32,275 bases of DNA from Clostridia bacterium (GCA_017434895.1 JAFSGB010000038.1:1-32275); one strand, 5' to 3'. Positions 7,189-16,245 are shown, counted from the first letter of the stretch. The notes: generated from the sequence alone by a model not told the origin. A program made the numbers and translations.

Positions 7189-7944
7189 ATGTTTACAACA
7201 GTTAAAGGCCTTAGAATTGAATACACCGAAAAAGGAAACGGAACCCCCGTACTTTTACTTCATGGTTGGGGTTCGTCCTTTGCTGTTTACACAAGAATTA
7301 TGGCTTCCCTTAGTGACAGATGCCGTTTAGTTGCAGTTAACTTTCCCGGTTGCGGAGAAAGTCAAACTATGAATGAGCCTTGGACCTTAGAAGATTATTG
7401 TGAATTTTGTCTTGAATTTATGAAAAATGTAGGACTCGAAAATCCTATCTTAATCGGTCACTCCCACGGCGGCAGAGTGATACTAAAAATGGCGGCGGAA
7501 AAAATGGTAAATCCGCCTAAAATTGTACTGCTTGACTCTGCGGGGCTAATCCCTAAAAAGTCTTTCAAGCAAAGGTTCAGAGTTAAGAGCTTTAAGGCAA
7601 TTAAGGGAGTTCTCACACTTCCCGTAATTAAGAATTACAGTGAAGGTTTACTTAACAAAGCCAGAAATTACTACGGCTCGGCAGACTATAACACCGCTCC
7701 CGAGGTGCTGCGTAATACACTGGTAAAATTGGTTAACACCGATTTAAGGGATATTTTACCAAACATTTCCTGCCCTACCCTGCTTATTTGGGGCGACTGC
7801 GACACTGCAACTCCTTTAGAGGATGCGAAAATTATTGAAAGCCTTATTCCCGATGCGGGACTTTGCGTACTTAAAGGCGCAGGTCATTACTCCTTTTGCG
7901 AAAAACCATATGATACAGAGGCAATCCTTAAAAGCTTTATTTGA
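7189..7944 (+). CDS. Alpha/beta hydrolase
   Basis: Single-domain alpha/beta hydrolase of 251 residues. The oxyanion region is LLLHGWGSS, the nucleophile elbow is GHSHGG (Ser92), the acid is in GDCDTATP and the histidine is in GAGHYSF. The substrate is unknown. An ATG seven codons upstream overlaps the PHP gene, but the ATG at 7189 has AAGGTG at ideal spacing and gives the usual N-terminus. There is no signal peptide, so it is cytosolic. The stop is 13 nt before the murF-like ATG, and the tight link to two peptidoglycan genes hints at a cell-wall related role, which is inference only. Confidence 0.88.
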   Translation: MFTTVKGLRIEYTEKGNGTPVLLLHGWGSSFAVYTRIMASLSDRCRLVAVNFPGCGESQTMNEPWTLEDYCEFCLEFMKNVGLENPILIGHSHGGRVILKMAAEKMVNPPKIVLLDSAGLIPKKSFKQRFRVKSFKAIKGVLTLPVIKNYSEGLLNKARNYYGSADYNTAPEVLRNTLVKLVNTDLRDILPNISCPTLLIWGDCDTATPLEDAKIIESLIPDAGLCVLKGAGHYSFCEKPYDTEAILKSFI

Positions 7945-7957
7945 AAGGACGGTTTAA

Positions 7958-9526
7958 ATGGATTACTATTTATTAGTTTCCTTATGTTTGGCAGCAGTAT
8001 CGTCACTCTTTTCCTTAACCCGACAACTGCAAATGCTTCAGCAAAACTCCTACTACCCCACCCGTTATTTTGTATGGCTTAAGGATAATCTTCCATTTTT
8101 ACACGCCGTACTCTTTTTAATTTCGTCGGTGCTTTTCATTTTGCATCTGCGTGTAGCTCAAGTAATCTTCAGCTTAGTGGTTTTAGGAATCAGAATACCC
8201 CGAGCCTTAAACCACCAAAAAGAATCAATAAAGAAATTAGTTTTCACCGCAAGAGTTAAAAGGCTTTTCGGTTCGGCGATAGTAATTCAGTTAATTTTAA
8301 TAACCACCTACACCATAACCCCGTTAACCCTTGCCGGTACACTTTGCTTGGATATTAGCTTTATGCTTTCTTTCTTAACACCACTGATGACCCTTTTAAT
8401 TTGGGCAATAACCTTACCCATTGAAAAGGCGGTTAATTTGTGGTTTATAAACGATGCTAAGAAAATTCTCCGATCCTATAAAGATTTAAAGGTCATAGGA
8501 ATTACAGGCAGTTACGGAAAAACCACCACAAAGTTTATTTTAACCAGAATTTTAAGCGAAAAGTTCAATGTGGCATGCACCCCCCAAAGTTTTAATACAC
8601 CTATGGGCGTTGTAAGAACCGTAAGGCAACATCTTAAACCTCAAACCCAAGTTTTTGTTTGCGAAATGGGTGCTAAAAATGTGGGTGACATTAAGGAAAT
8701 ATGCAATATCGTTCACCCAGACTTGGGACTTATTACCTCGGTTGGTGAGCAACACCTTGAGACCTTTAAGAGTGTTGACAATGTTTTTAAGACCAAGTTT
8801 GAACTCGCAGAAGCCGTAGGCAAAAAAAATGGTATCACATTTGTTAACGGCGACAGTAAGGAAATTAAGAGCCGTATTGACAGTAAAAATTATAAGATTT
8901 ACGGAAGCCTTAAAAATCACGATTACACCGTAAGTAACATTACCTGTGACCGAAACGGTTCCAAATTTGACATTTCTTTAGGCAAAACCGTTTTATCCCT
9001 TACCACAAAGCTTTTGGGAAAGCACTCTGCACTTAATATTGCAGGTGCAGTTGCCGTAGCTTATCATTTGGGTGTTTCGCCTGAAGATATTAAATTTGCC
9101 GTTGCATCCTTAAAGCCCACCGAACACCGCTTGGAAATGAAAACAAGTATTAACCGCTCCCTTTTAATTGACGATGCCTACAATGCTAATCCCGAAGGTT
9201 CCCTTGAAGCTATAAATGTTTTAGGCACATTTCAGGGTATGAAAAAGGTTATTATCACTCCAGGCCTTATCGAACTGGGAGCAAGAGAATACCAATGCAA
9301 CTTTGATTTAGGTGTTGCTTGTGCCAATACCTGTGATGAAATTATTTTAGTAGGTCTTACCCGATCGAAGCCACTGTCAGACGGCATTAAATCCGCAAAA
9401 TTCAATGAGGATAACCTACACATTGTGTCAAACTTTAAGGAAGCTATGTCGGTTTACTCCAAAATTGCCGACAGTAACACTGTGGTTTTACTAGAAAACG
9501 ATTTGCCCGATAACTATTTGAAATAA
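7958..9526 (+). CDS. murF: Membrane-anchored MurF-type ligase (UDP-MurNAc-tripeptide--D-Ala-D-Ala ligase)
   Basis: Mur ligase that adds D-Ala-D-Ala to the UDP-MurNAc peptide. At 522 residues it is about 70 longer than classic MurF (about 450) because of an N-terminal membrane region with four or five hydrophobic segments between residues 2 and 155. The ATP loop ITGSYGKTTTK begins at 182. SFNTPMGVVRT and EMGAKNVGDI follow, then the middle-domain segment SVGEQHLETF, and the C-terminal domain ends in a typical ENDLPDNYLK. Nucleotide and Mg-binding motifs look intact, so it should be active. The ddl gene starts 13 nt later, so the enzyme making D-Ala-D-Ala and the one using it are co-transcribed. 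It might instead be a paralogue with another acceptor if a second murF exists elsewhere. Confidence 0.88.
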   Translation: MDYYLLVSLCLAAVSSLFSLTRQLQMLQQNSYYPTRYFVWLKDNLPFLHAVLFLISSVLFILHLRVAQVIFSLVVLGIRIPRALNHQKESIKKLVFTARVKRLFGSAIVIQLILITTYTITPLTLAGTLCLDISFMLSFLTPLMTLLIWAITLPIEKAVNLWFINDAKKILRSYKDLKVIGITGSYGKTTTKFILTRILSEKFNVACTPQSFNTPMGVVRTVRQHLKPQTQVFVCEMGAKNVGDIKEICNIVHPDLGLITSVGEQHLETFKSVDNVFKTKFELAEAVGKKNGITFVNGDSKEIKSRIDSKNYKIYGSLKNHDYTVSNITCDRNGSKFDISLGKTVLSLTTKLLGKHSALNIAGAVAVAYHLGVSPEDIKFAVASLKPTEHRLEMKTSINRSLLIDDAYNANPEGSLEAINVLGTFQGMKKVIITPGLIELGAREYQCNFDLGVACANTCDEIILVGLTRSKPLSDGIKSAKFNEDNLHIVSNFKEAMSVYSKIADSNTVVLLENDLPDNYLK

Positions 9527-9538
9527 GAGGTCTTTTTT

Positions 9539-10738
9539 ATGAAAACAAATGTAGCATTCTTTTACGGTTGCCGTTCGGTTGAGCATGAGGTTTCCATTAT
9601 CTCTGCTGTTCAAGCTATGATGGCGATTGACAAGGAAAAGTATGGCATAACTCCTGTTTATGTAACCAAGGACGGGGAAATGTACACCGGAGAAAAGCTT
9701 TTCAATATTGAGGAATACCGAGATTTGCCAAAGCTTTTGGCTGAGTGCAAAAAGGTTTTCTTTGTAAGAGAAAACGGTGTTGTACTTATGAAAACCGAAC
9801 CCGAAAAAGGCTTTTTTAAAAGAGAAATTCCGCCCGTACAAATTGATGTTGCTTTCCCCGTTGTTCACGGAACCAACTGTGAGGACGGCACCATTCAAGG
9901 CTACCTTGAATTTTTAGGAGTTCCTTATGTGGGATGTGATATCCTATCCTCTGCCGTTGGTATGGATAAGGCAGTTTTTAAGGATGTACTTAAAAGCGCA
10001 GGACTTCCAGTTCTTGACTGTATTTGCTTTACTTCACGCGAATACTTAAATGATAAAGATAGCCTATCCGCTAAAATTAGCAGGGAAATAGGTTACCCGC
10101 TAATCGTTAAGCCCGTAAACCTAGGTTCAAGCGTTGGCATTAGCAAGGTGAATTCTGCCGAAGAGCTTGATAGCGCAATAACCCTTGCAATTTCATTTGG
10201 CGACAAGCTACTTGTGGAGCGTGCGGTTACCAATATAAGAGAGATTAACTGCTCCGTTTTGGGCGATGTTAACGACTGCACTGCCAGTGTTTGCGAGGAG
10301 CCCTTTATGAACGACGAGATTTTGTCTTACGAGGACAAATACCTTTCCAACGCCAAGGGCGGTCAAAGTAAGGGTATGGCATCTCTAGGCAGAAAAATCC
10401 CCGCCGATTTAAATGACGACACAGCCGCTGAAATCCGTCACCTTGCCTGTAAAATTTTTAAGGCTATAGGCGCTAGAGGTGTTGTCAGAATTGACTTCAT
10501 TATAGATAATGACAATAATACAATTTACGCCAACGAAATCAACACTATACCCGGTTCCCTTAGCTTCTACCTTTGGGATGCTACCGATATGAAATACCGC
10601 GAACTTTGTGACAAACTAATTGAGCTTGCTTTCCGCAGACAGAGAAGCCGTGAAAACTTAACCTTTACTATCGATACTAATATTTTATCAGGTGTATCCT
10701 TGGGCGGTAGTAAGGAAAGCAAAGGAGCAAAGTTTTAA
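9539..10738 (+). CDS. ddl: D-alanine--D-alanine ligase
   Basis: ATP-grasp ligase of 399 residues forming the D-Ala-D-Ala dipeptide for peptidoglycan. Motifs in order: SVEHEVSIIS with the substrate-binding Glu near residue 17, VVHGTNCEDGTIQG (a Cys variant of the usual HG-x-x-GEDG), VKPVNLGSSVGISK for ATP binding, and NEINTIPG with metal ligands. The omega-loop region reads SYEDKYL; a Tyr there is typical of D-Ala-D-Ala enzymes, whereas D-Ala-D-Lac ligases carry a His, so vancomycin-type specificity is not suggested. It is somewhat longer than E. coli DdlB (306) owing to insertions and an extra C-terminal tail. Ribosome site AGAGGT; its stop overlaps the CDF start as TAATG. Confidence 0.93.
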   Translation: MKTNVAFFYGCRSVEHEVSIISAVQAMMAIDKEKYGITPVYVTKDGEMYTGEKLFNIEEYRDLPKLLAECKKVFFVRENGVVLMKTEPEKGFFKREIPPVQIDVAFPVVHGTNCEDGTIQGYLEFLGVPYVGCDILSSAVGMDKAVFKDVLKSAGLPVLDCICFTSREYLNDKDSLSAKISREIGYPLIVKPVNLGSSVGISKVNSAEELDSAITLAISFGDKLLVERAVTNIREINCSVLGDVNDCTASVCEEPFMNDEILSYEDKYLSNAKGGQSKGMASLGRKIPADLNDDTAAEIRHLACKIFKAIGARGVVRIDFIIDNDNNTIYANEINTIPGSLSFYLWDATDMKYRELCDKLIELAFRRQRSRENLTFTIDTNILSGVSLGGSKESKGAKF

Positions 10739-11922
10739 TGACCGAGCTTTTAGCCCGACTGTTTATTAAAAACAGTGATAACATAAAAGACAACACCGTC
10801 CGCAAGGCTTACGGAACACTGGGCGGCGTTGTAGGAATTGTCTGCAATCTCATTCTTTGTGTAATAAAAATTACTGTGGGCCTTATTTCCGGCAGTATTT
10901 CCATTATGGCAGACGGACTTAATAACCTTTCCGATATGGGCTCCAGCCTTGTTACAATTATCGGATTTAAGTTGGCAGGCAAACCCGCTGACCGCGATCA
11001 CCCCTTCGGTCATGGCAGAATTGAATACATATCGGCATTTATCGTATCGCTGTTTATCCTTATAGTGGGCATCGACCTGCTTGAAAGCTCTTTCACCGCG
11101 CTTATAAACGGCGACAAGACTCCTATATACAGTATTTGGGCTATGCTTATTCTTGTGATTTCCGTTTTGGTTAAGCTTTGGATGTTCTTATTTAACCGAA
11201 AACTGGGCAAGAAAATTTCCTCCGATGTACTGCTTGCCACATCTAAGGACAGTCTTAATGATTCTCTTGCCACCACCGCAGTTTTATTAAGCGTGGGTGT
11301 TTCTCTAATTGTGGAGCTACCCTTTAATCTGGATGCTTTAATGGGTGTTTTAGTGTCTTTTTTCATTCTTTGGGCGGGAATTTCCTCTGCCCGTGACACC
11401 CTTGACCAAATATTGGGGAAACCGCCTGAAAAGGAGCTTATCGAGGAACTGGAAAACACCATTTTATCCTTTAAGGGATTTGTGGGCATTCATGATTTAA
11501 TCGTCCATAACTACGGCCCCGGCAGACAGTTTGCATCGGTTCACGTGGAGGTGCCTCAGGATATTGATATTGTAAAATGTCACGAACAGGTAGACCTTTG
11601 CGAAAAAATAGTAGGTGAGCAATTTGATTTAAGTCTTGTAATTCATATGGACCCTATTGATATCAATAATGAAGTTGTAACCGAAACTAAACAAAAAATG
11701 GCGGAGGCAATAAAGGTTATAGACCAAAACCTTACCCTACACGATTTCAGAATGACACCGCTTAGTGAAAAGCGGATAAATCTTATTTTTGACGTGGTTG
11801 TTCCCGCTGATGTAAAGATTAGTGAAAAGGAATTAAATGAAAAAATAATAAATCTTGCAAAGCTTATAAACCCGATTTTCGAATGTGTTATAACCTTTGA
11901 TAAGGATTTCAGCGGACTTTAA
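10738..11922 (+). CDS. Cation diffusion facilitator family metal exporter
   Basis: Inner-membrane proton-coupled divalent metal exporter of 394 residues: about six transmembrane helices to residue 210, then a long cytoplasmic ferredoxin-like domain. The second helix carries ADGLNNLSDMG, giving Asn62-x3-Asp66, and the fifth carries KDSLND, giving Asp-x3-Asp; DHPFGHGR follows helix 2. Zn exporters such as YiiP usually place His in the helix-5 site, so the pattern points to Mn or Fe/Mn, although motif-based prediction in this family is imperfect. The start shares one base with the ddl stop, so translation is coupled. It ends the run, followed by a strong terminator. Confidence 0.9.
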   Translation: MTELLARLFIKNSDNIKDNTVRKAYGTLGGVVGIVCNLILCVIKITVGLISGSISIMADGLNNLSDMGSSLVTIIGFKLAGKPADRDHPFGHGRIEYISAFIVSLFILIVGIDLLESSFTALINGDKTPIYSIWAMLILVISVLVKLWMFLFNRKLGKKISSDVLLATSKDSLNDSLATTAVLLSVGVSLIVELPFNLDALMGVLVSFFILWAGISSARDTLDQILGKPPEKELIEELENTILSFKGFVGIHDLIVHNYGPGRQFASVHVEVPQDIDIVKCHEQVDLCEKIVGEQFDLSLVIHMDPIDINNEVVTETKQKMAEAIKVIDQNLTLHDFRMTPLSEKRINLIFDVVVPADVKISEKELNEKIINLAKLINPIFECVITFDKDFSGL

Positions 11923-11937
11923 AAATTAATATTTGCA

Positions 11938-11972
11938 AAAAAGAGAAGACTTTTTAAAAGTCTTCTCTTTTT
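11938..11972. terminator. Strong bidirectional intrinsic terminator
   Basis: Perfect palindrome: GAGAAGACTTTT (11943-11954), one central T, AAAAGTCTTCTC (11956-11967), flanked by five As and five Ts so that either strand ends in a U run. It serves the convergent CDF gene (plus) and pckG (minus). Confidence 0.93.
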
Positions 11973-12002
11973 ATTATCGATTTTTCTAAGAGTATCTAAC
12001 CC

Positions 12003-13787
12003 TTACATTTTAGCAAGATTTTCTTTAAGGGTATTAAGCTGAGCACGAAGCTCCTCAGGAAGTCTGTCACCAAACTTCTTGTAGTGCTCCTCAATCTCCT
12101 CGGCTTCCTTAGTCCAAACATCCTTGTCAACCTTAAGGATAGACTTTAATGTGTCTATATCCATATCAAGATCGGTAAGGTCGATATCCTCTGGCTTCGG
12201 AACAAAACCGATGGCAGTCTCAGTAGCATCAGCCTTGCCCTCACATCTATCAATAATCCAGTTAAGAACTCTCATATTGTCGCCAAAGCCCGGCCATATA
12301 AAGTCGCCCTCATCATCAGTACGGAACCAGTTAACATTGAAAATTTTGGGAGCCTTGTCACCAAGCTTTTTACCCATTTCGAGCCAATGACGGAAGTAGT
12401 CGCCCATATGATAACCGCAGAATGGAAGCATAGCCATGGGGTCGCGGCGAACAACACCAACAGCACCTGCAGCAGCAGCAGTAGTCTCAGAAGCCATTGC
12501 AGAGCCTACGAATACACCGTTAACCCAATCCTTTGATTGGTAAACAAGGGGTGCACACTTAGCACGGCGGCCGCCGAAAATAATAGCGGAAATCGGAACA
12601 CCCTCACCCTTATTAAACTCCTCAGAAATGCAGGGGCAATTCTCAGCAGGAGCTGTGAAACGTGAGTTAGGATGAGCTGCATAGGTAGATTTATCAGCCT
12701 TAACGAACATTGAGGGATTCCAAGGATTACCCTTCCACTCGAGTGCATTCTCAGGAGGATTCTTGTCAAGACCTTCCCACCAAACGGTGTTATTATCAAG
12801 ATTTAATGCAACATTGGTGAAGATAGTATCCTTCTTGGTGCTTTCAAGAGCATTGAAATTAGAATGCTCGTTAGTACCGGGGGCAACACCGAAGAAGCCA
12901 TTTTCGGGGTTAATAGCATAAAGCCTGCCGTCAGGTCCTATCTTCATCCAAGAAATATCATCTCCGACAGTCCAAATCTTGTAGCCCTTTTTACGAAGAT
13001 ACTCGGGAGGAATAAGCATTGCAAGATTGGTCTTACCGCAAGCAGATGGGAAAGCAGCCGCAACATACTTAACCTCACCCTTGGGATTTTGGAGTCCCAA
13101 AATGAGCATATGCTCAGCCATCCAGCCTTCCTTCCAGCCTTGATAAGAAGCAATACGAAGTGCAAAGCACTTTTTACCCAAAAGTACGTTTCCGCCGTAA
13201 CCGGAATTAACAGAAATAATAGTGTTATCCTCTGGGAAATGGCAGATGTAACGATTTTCAGGGTCAATATCGCAACGGGAATGCAAACCTCTTACCCAGT
13301 CATCACTGTCGCCTAAAACCTCAAGAACCTTAGGTGATACGCGTGTCATAATAAGCATATTAAGAACAACATATACTGAATCTGTGATTTCAACACCGAT
13401 TTTAGCAATAGGAGAACCGATAGGACCCATAGAATAAGGGATAATGTACATTGTTCTGCCCTTGTAACTGCCCTTTGCTATTTTATAAAGCTTTTCATAC
13501 ATTTCGTCAGGGTCGCACCAATTGTTAGTGGGGCCTGCGTTTTCTTTGGTCTTAGAACATATAAATGTACGGTCCTCAACACGGGCAACATCGTTTGGGT
13601 TAGTACGGTGTAGGTAGCAACCGGGAAGTACATCTTGGTTGAGCTTTGTGAGTTCACCAAGCTGTACTGCCAAAGCACGAAGTTCTTCTCTTTGCTCGTC
13701 ACTGCCGTCAATCCAAACAACCTTATCGGGTGTTAAGAGAGCTTTCATTTCTTCAAGCCATTTTGTCAGAGTGGGATTATTAGTCAT
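12003..13787 (-). CDS. pckG: Phosphoenolpyruvate carboxykinase (GTP)
   Basis: Cytosolic enzyme interconverting oxaloacetate and PEP with GTP/GDP. In anaerobes it often runs towards oxaloacetate to feed fumarate and succinate formation; that direction is inferred. The 594 residues match the GTP family (about 600). The nucleotide loop FPSACGKTN (about 246-254) with its reactive Cys is specific to GTP-PEPCK, whereas the ATP family has GLSGTGKTT. ICHFPEDN and the GGRRAK segment are also present. The ATG at 13785-13787 is chosen because AAAGGAG lies upstream at proper spacing; the frame stays open eight codons further. It is monocistronic, with its own consensus promoter and terminator. Confidence 0.96.
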   Translation of the reverse strand: MTNNPTLTKWLEEMKALLTPDKVVWIDGSDEQREELRALAVQLGELTKLNQDVLPGCYLHRTNPNDVARVEDRTFICSKTKENAGPTNNWCDPDEMYEKLYKIAKGSYKGRTMYIIPYSMGPIGSPIAKIGVEITDSVYVVLNMLIMTRVSPKVLEVLGDSDDWVRGLHSRCDIDPENRYICHFPEDNTIISVNSGYGGNVLLGKKCFALRIASYQGWKEGWMAEHMLILGLQNPKGEVKYVAAAFPSACGKTNLAMLIPPEYLRKKGYKIWTVGDDISWMKIGPDGRLYAINPENGFFGVAPGTNEHSNFNALESTKKDTIFTNVALNLDNNTVWWEGLDKNPPENALEWKGNPWNPSMFVKADKSTYAAHPNSRFTAPAENCPCISEEFNKGEGVPISAIIFGGRRAKCAPLVYQSKDWVNGVFVGSAMASETTAAAAGAVGVVRRDPMAMLPFCGYHMGDYFRHWLEMGKKLGDKAPKIFNVNWFRTDDEGDFIWPGFGDNMRVLNWIIDRCEGKADATETAIGFVPKPEDIDLTDLDMDIDTLKSILKVDKDVWTKEAEEIEEHYKKFGDRLPEELRAQLNTLKENLAKM

Positions 13788-13818
13788 TTTAAGTAGCTCC
13801 TTTAGATACAAATTTCGC

Positions 13819-13847
13819 TATATAAATTATATTCTATCCTTTGTCAA
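13819..13847 (-). promoter_or_regulatory. Consensus promoter of pckG
   Basis: On the minus strand, TTGACA (13842-13847), a 17-bp spacer and TATATA (13819-13824), about 35 bp before the ATG. A full-consensus -35 suggests strong expression. No catabolite-responsive palindrome is evident. Confidence 0.75.
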
Positions 13848-13888
13848 ATTGCAATAGTATTTTGGTAAAAAGTTAAAAAATTAACATT

Positions 13889-14314
13889 TTATTTAGTGGT
13901 TTTGTCTTTTTTCGCAGTATCTATACTTTTACCGAAAACAATAAAACGATCATAAAGATATTCCGTAACGAAATTTATGAGCATTGTGCAAATTTGAACT
14001 ATGTAATAATTTACAGCTAAATCCTCGGTGAATACTGCCGTCCACCATGTGGAAAGAGGTGTAAAAATTACATAAAACACCGCTACCTTAAGCATTGCAA
14101 TAGGAATATTATTTGCAGAATAAAAGGTAAACTTTCGGTTAAGTGTAAAATTCCAAATCACCGAAAGAATTAGTGAAAGCAAGTAGCAAAGCCACGGTAC
14201 CAGATTTAAAACTTCCTTAAACAGTGCCGCAGTGACAATTTGTATAATTCCCGCGCTTGCAGAAAATAGTACGAATTTAAGTGAGCGTATAAGCTCGGTT
14301 TTTTTATTTGACAT
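13889..14314 (-). CDS. GtrA-like membrane protein
   Basis: Small membrane protein of 141 residues with four hydrophobic helices and the family's NFTLNRKFTF segment after the second helix. GtrA-like proteins are thought to help move lipid-linked sugars across the membrane for cell-surface glycosylation, but the molecular role is poorly defined. No glycosyltransferase is adjacent, so the partner is unknown. The ATG has TAGGAGA about 6 nt upstream. The C-terminus is a short Lys-rich cytoplasmic tail. It lies downstream of the transketolase terminator and upstream of pckG on the same strand. Confidence 0.85.
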   Translation of the reverse strand: MSNKKTELIRSLKFVLFSASAGIIQIVTAALFKEVLNLVPWLCYLLSLILSVIWNFTLNRKFTFYSANNIPIAMLKVAVFYVIFTPLSTWWTAVFTEDLAVNYYIVQICTMLINFVTEYLYDRFIVFGKSIDTAKKDKTTK

Positions 14315-14384
14315 AGTTTTCTCCTATTCTACATTAGGTCTTACCCGATTTTACAGAAACAACTCATATTTTTCCTTAGATTTA

Positions 14385-14408
14385 AGGCACCCCGAAAGCG
14401 AGGTGCCT
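14385..14408 (-). terminator. Hairpin after the transketolase genes
   Basis: Stem AGGCACC (14385-14391) and GGTGCCT (14402-14408), with a further CG/CG pair after one mismatch. It begins about 10 nt past the stop of the C-terminal transketolase gene. The U tract on the minus strand is poor, so termination may be partial, but it marks the end of the 14-gene run. Confidence 0.55.
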
Positions 14409-14417
14409 AATTTTAAA

Positions 14418-15365
14418 TTACTTTTTAAGTGAAATTGCCTTTTTAGCTTTTTCTACAATATTTACCGCTCTAAGACCAAATTCGTCCAAAAGCTTTACTG
14501 CCGGACCGGAATGGCCGAACTCATCATTAACACCCAACTTAACTACGGGAACGGGATATTTTTCACTCAAAGCCTCACACACTGCGCTACCAAGACCGCC
14601 AATAATGGAATGCTCCTCAGCAGTAACAATGGCACCGGTTTCTTTTGCGGCCTTTAAAACAATTTCACTATCCAAAGGCTTGATGGTAGCCATATTGATT
14701 ATTCTGGCATTAATCCCCTCTGCCTTTAGTAGGTCGTGAGCCTCCAAGGCTTCCTTAACCATAAGACCGGTAGCGATAATTGTAACATCGTTTCCCTCAC
14801 AAAGCTCTACACCCTTGCCGATTTCAAACTTGTAATCCTCATCAAAAACAACAGGAACTGCAAGTCTGCCGAATCTCATATAAACGGGACCATCGTGATT
14901 CATAGCAGCCTTAACCGCAAGCTTAGCTTCCACAGCATCTGCGGGGTTAATAATAGTCATACCAGGGATTGTTCGCATTAAAGCAATATCCTCATTGCAC
15001 TGGTGAGTGGCTCCATCCTCGCCAACAGAAATACCGGCATGAGTAGCACCGATAATTACATTAAGGTGTGGATAACCTACAGAGTTTCTAATTTGCTCAA
15101 AAGCACGGCCTGCAGCAAACATAGCAAAGGATGAACAAACCACACGCTTGCCTGTTGCAGCAATACCGGCGGCAATGCTTACCATATTTTGTTCTGCTAT
15201 TCCGCAGTTGTAAAATCTTTCGGGGAATGCTTTTTTAAACACGCCGGTTTGGGTTGCGGCGGCAAGGTCGGCATCCATTACAATAAAATCGTCACGCTCA
15301 GCACCAAGCTCGGTGAGAGCGGCGCCAAAACCTACTCTGGTAGCAACTGTTTTAACTTCTGACAT
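14418..15365 (-). CDS. Transketolase, C-terminal subunit
   Basis: The second half of a split transketolase, 315 residues: the pyrimidine-binding domain and C-terminal domain. NCGIAEQNM (53-61) holds the conserved Glu that activates thiamine diphosphate, and HAGISVGEDGATHQ is the substrate-facing loop. With the N-terminal subunit it forms the enzyme that moves two-carbon units in the non-oxidative pentose phosphate pathway. Its ATG lies 17 nt after the N-terminal subunit's stop, with GGAGGG upstream, so the halves are made together. Lengths of 279 and 315 residues are normal for two-gene transketolases; this is not a broken gene. 1-deoxyxylulose 5-phosphate synthase is the main alternative, but the split form and motifs favour transketolase. 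Confidence 0.92.
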   Translation of the reverse strand: MSEVKTVATRVGFGAALTELGAERDDFIVMDADLAAATQTGVFKKAFPERFYNCGIAEQNMVSIAAGIAATGKRVVCSSFAMFAAGRAFEQIRNSVGYPHLNVIIGATHAGISVGEDGATHQCNEDIALMRTIPGMTIINPADAVEAKLAVKAAMNHDGPVYMRFGRLAVPVVFDEDYKFEIGKGVELCEGNDVTIIATGLMVKEALEAHDLLKAEGINARIINMATIKPLDSEIVLKAAKETGAIVTAEEHSIIGGLGSAVCEALSEKYPVPVVKLGVNDEFGHSGPAVKLLDEFGLRAVNIVEKAKKAISLKK

Positions 15366-15382
15366 TTTCTTTTCCCTCCAAT

Positions 15383-16222
15383 TTAAGCCTCAAGCTCTTT
15401 TAATTTTGCATTAAGCTCTTCTAAAGCCTTAGCGGCCAGCTCATCATTAGGAGCGGCACCGTGCCAGTTAACGGCATTTTCCATATAAGAAACACCCTTA
15501 CCCTTAACGGTTTTTGCAATAATGCAAACAGGCTTGTTTACGGTCTTGGCTTCAGCTAAAGCGGCTTCAATTTGGTCAAAATCGTGGCCGTCAATAGTTA
15601 TAGTGTACCAACCGAAAGCCTCAAACTTCTTATCGATAGGAGCGGGAGAGTTAACCTCCTCAACACTGCCGTCAATTTGGAGATTGTTGTAATCAACAAA
15701 AGCGGTTAAATTAGAAAGACACTTGTTCCCAGCGAACATTGCAGCCTCCCAAACCTGACCTTCTTCAATTTCGCCGTCACCGAGAACGGTGTAAACATTA
15801 AAGCCAGAGCCAAAATGCTTAGAGGAAAGCGCCATACCGACTGCAGCAGAAATACCTTGACCGAGAGAACCGGTAGACATATCCACACCGGGGATTTTTT
15901 TCATATCGGGATGACCCTGCAAAATACTTCCGATTTGACGAAGTGTTTTTATGTGAGCTTTCTCAAAAAATCCTCTTTCCACCAAAACACCGTAAAGTGC
16001 CGGAGCGGCGTGACCCTTTGATAAGACAAAGCGGTCTCTGTTCTCCATTTGGGGATTTTCGGGATCAATATTCATTTCCTTAAAATATAAATAGGTTAAA
16101 ATGTCAACACAAGAAAGTGAGCCACCCGGGTGACCAGCCTTTGCAGCGTGTACCCCCTCAATAATGCTAATACGTGCCTTTTGGGCAGAAATTTGCAATT
16201 CCTTTTTAATTGCCGATTCCAT
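15383..16222 (-). CDS. Transketolase, N-terminal subunit
   Basis: First half of a split transketolase, 279 residues: the diphosphate-binding domain. AAKAGHPGGSLS (26-37) carries the catalytic-site His, SKGHAAPALY follows, and the thiamine diphosphate/Mg motif starts at GDG (148-150) and ends at NN (179-180). The ATG has AAAGGA at good spacing and lies 23 nt after the pseudouridine synthase stop. No promoter is seen in that gap, so it appears to be transcribed with the upstream division and tRNA-modification genes, an unusual operon partner for a sugar-metabolism enzyme. Confidence 0.93.
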   Translation of the reverse strand: MESAIKKELQISAQKARISIIEGVHAAKAGHPGGSLSCVDILTYLYFKEMNIDPENPQMENRDRFVLSKGHAAPALYGVLVERGFFEKAHIKTLRQIGSILQGHPDMKKIPGVDMSTGSLGQGISAAVGMALSSKHFGSGFNVYTVLGDGEIEEGQVWEAAMFAGNKCLSNLTAFVDYNNLQIDGSVEEVNSPAPIDKKFEAFGWYTITIDGHDFDQIEAALAEAKTVNKPVCIIAKTVKGKGVSYMENAVNWHGAAPNDELAAKALEELNAKLKELEA

Positions 16223-16245
16223 TTTACCATTCCTTTCAAATCAAT

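Noticed and set aside
9539-10738. Ddl as a vancomycin-resistance ligase
   Set aside because: The omega-loop keeps Tyr, and no VanH/VanX or regulator genes are adjacent.
12864-13316. A 150-codon open frame opposite pckG
   Set aside because: It lies fully inside a conserved gene on the other strand and has no recognisable motif.
13872-13885. GTTAA-AAAA-TTAAC hairpin as terminator of the GtrA-like gene
   Set aside because: Only five AT pairs and no following U run worth calling; too weak.
14418-16222. Transketolase as a broken gene split by a stop
   Set aside because: Both halves have full domains, separate ribosome sites and normal lengths for the two-subunit form.
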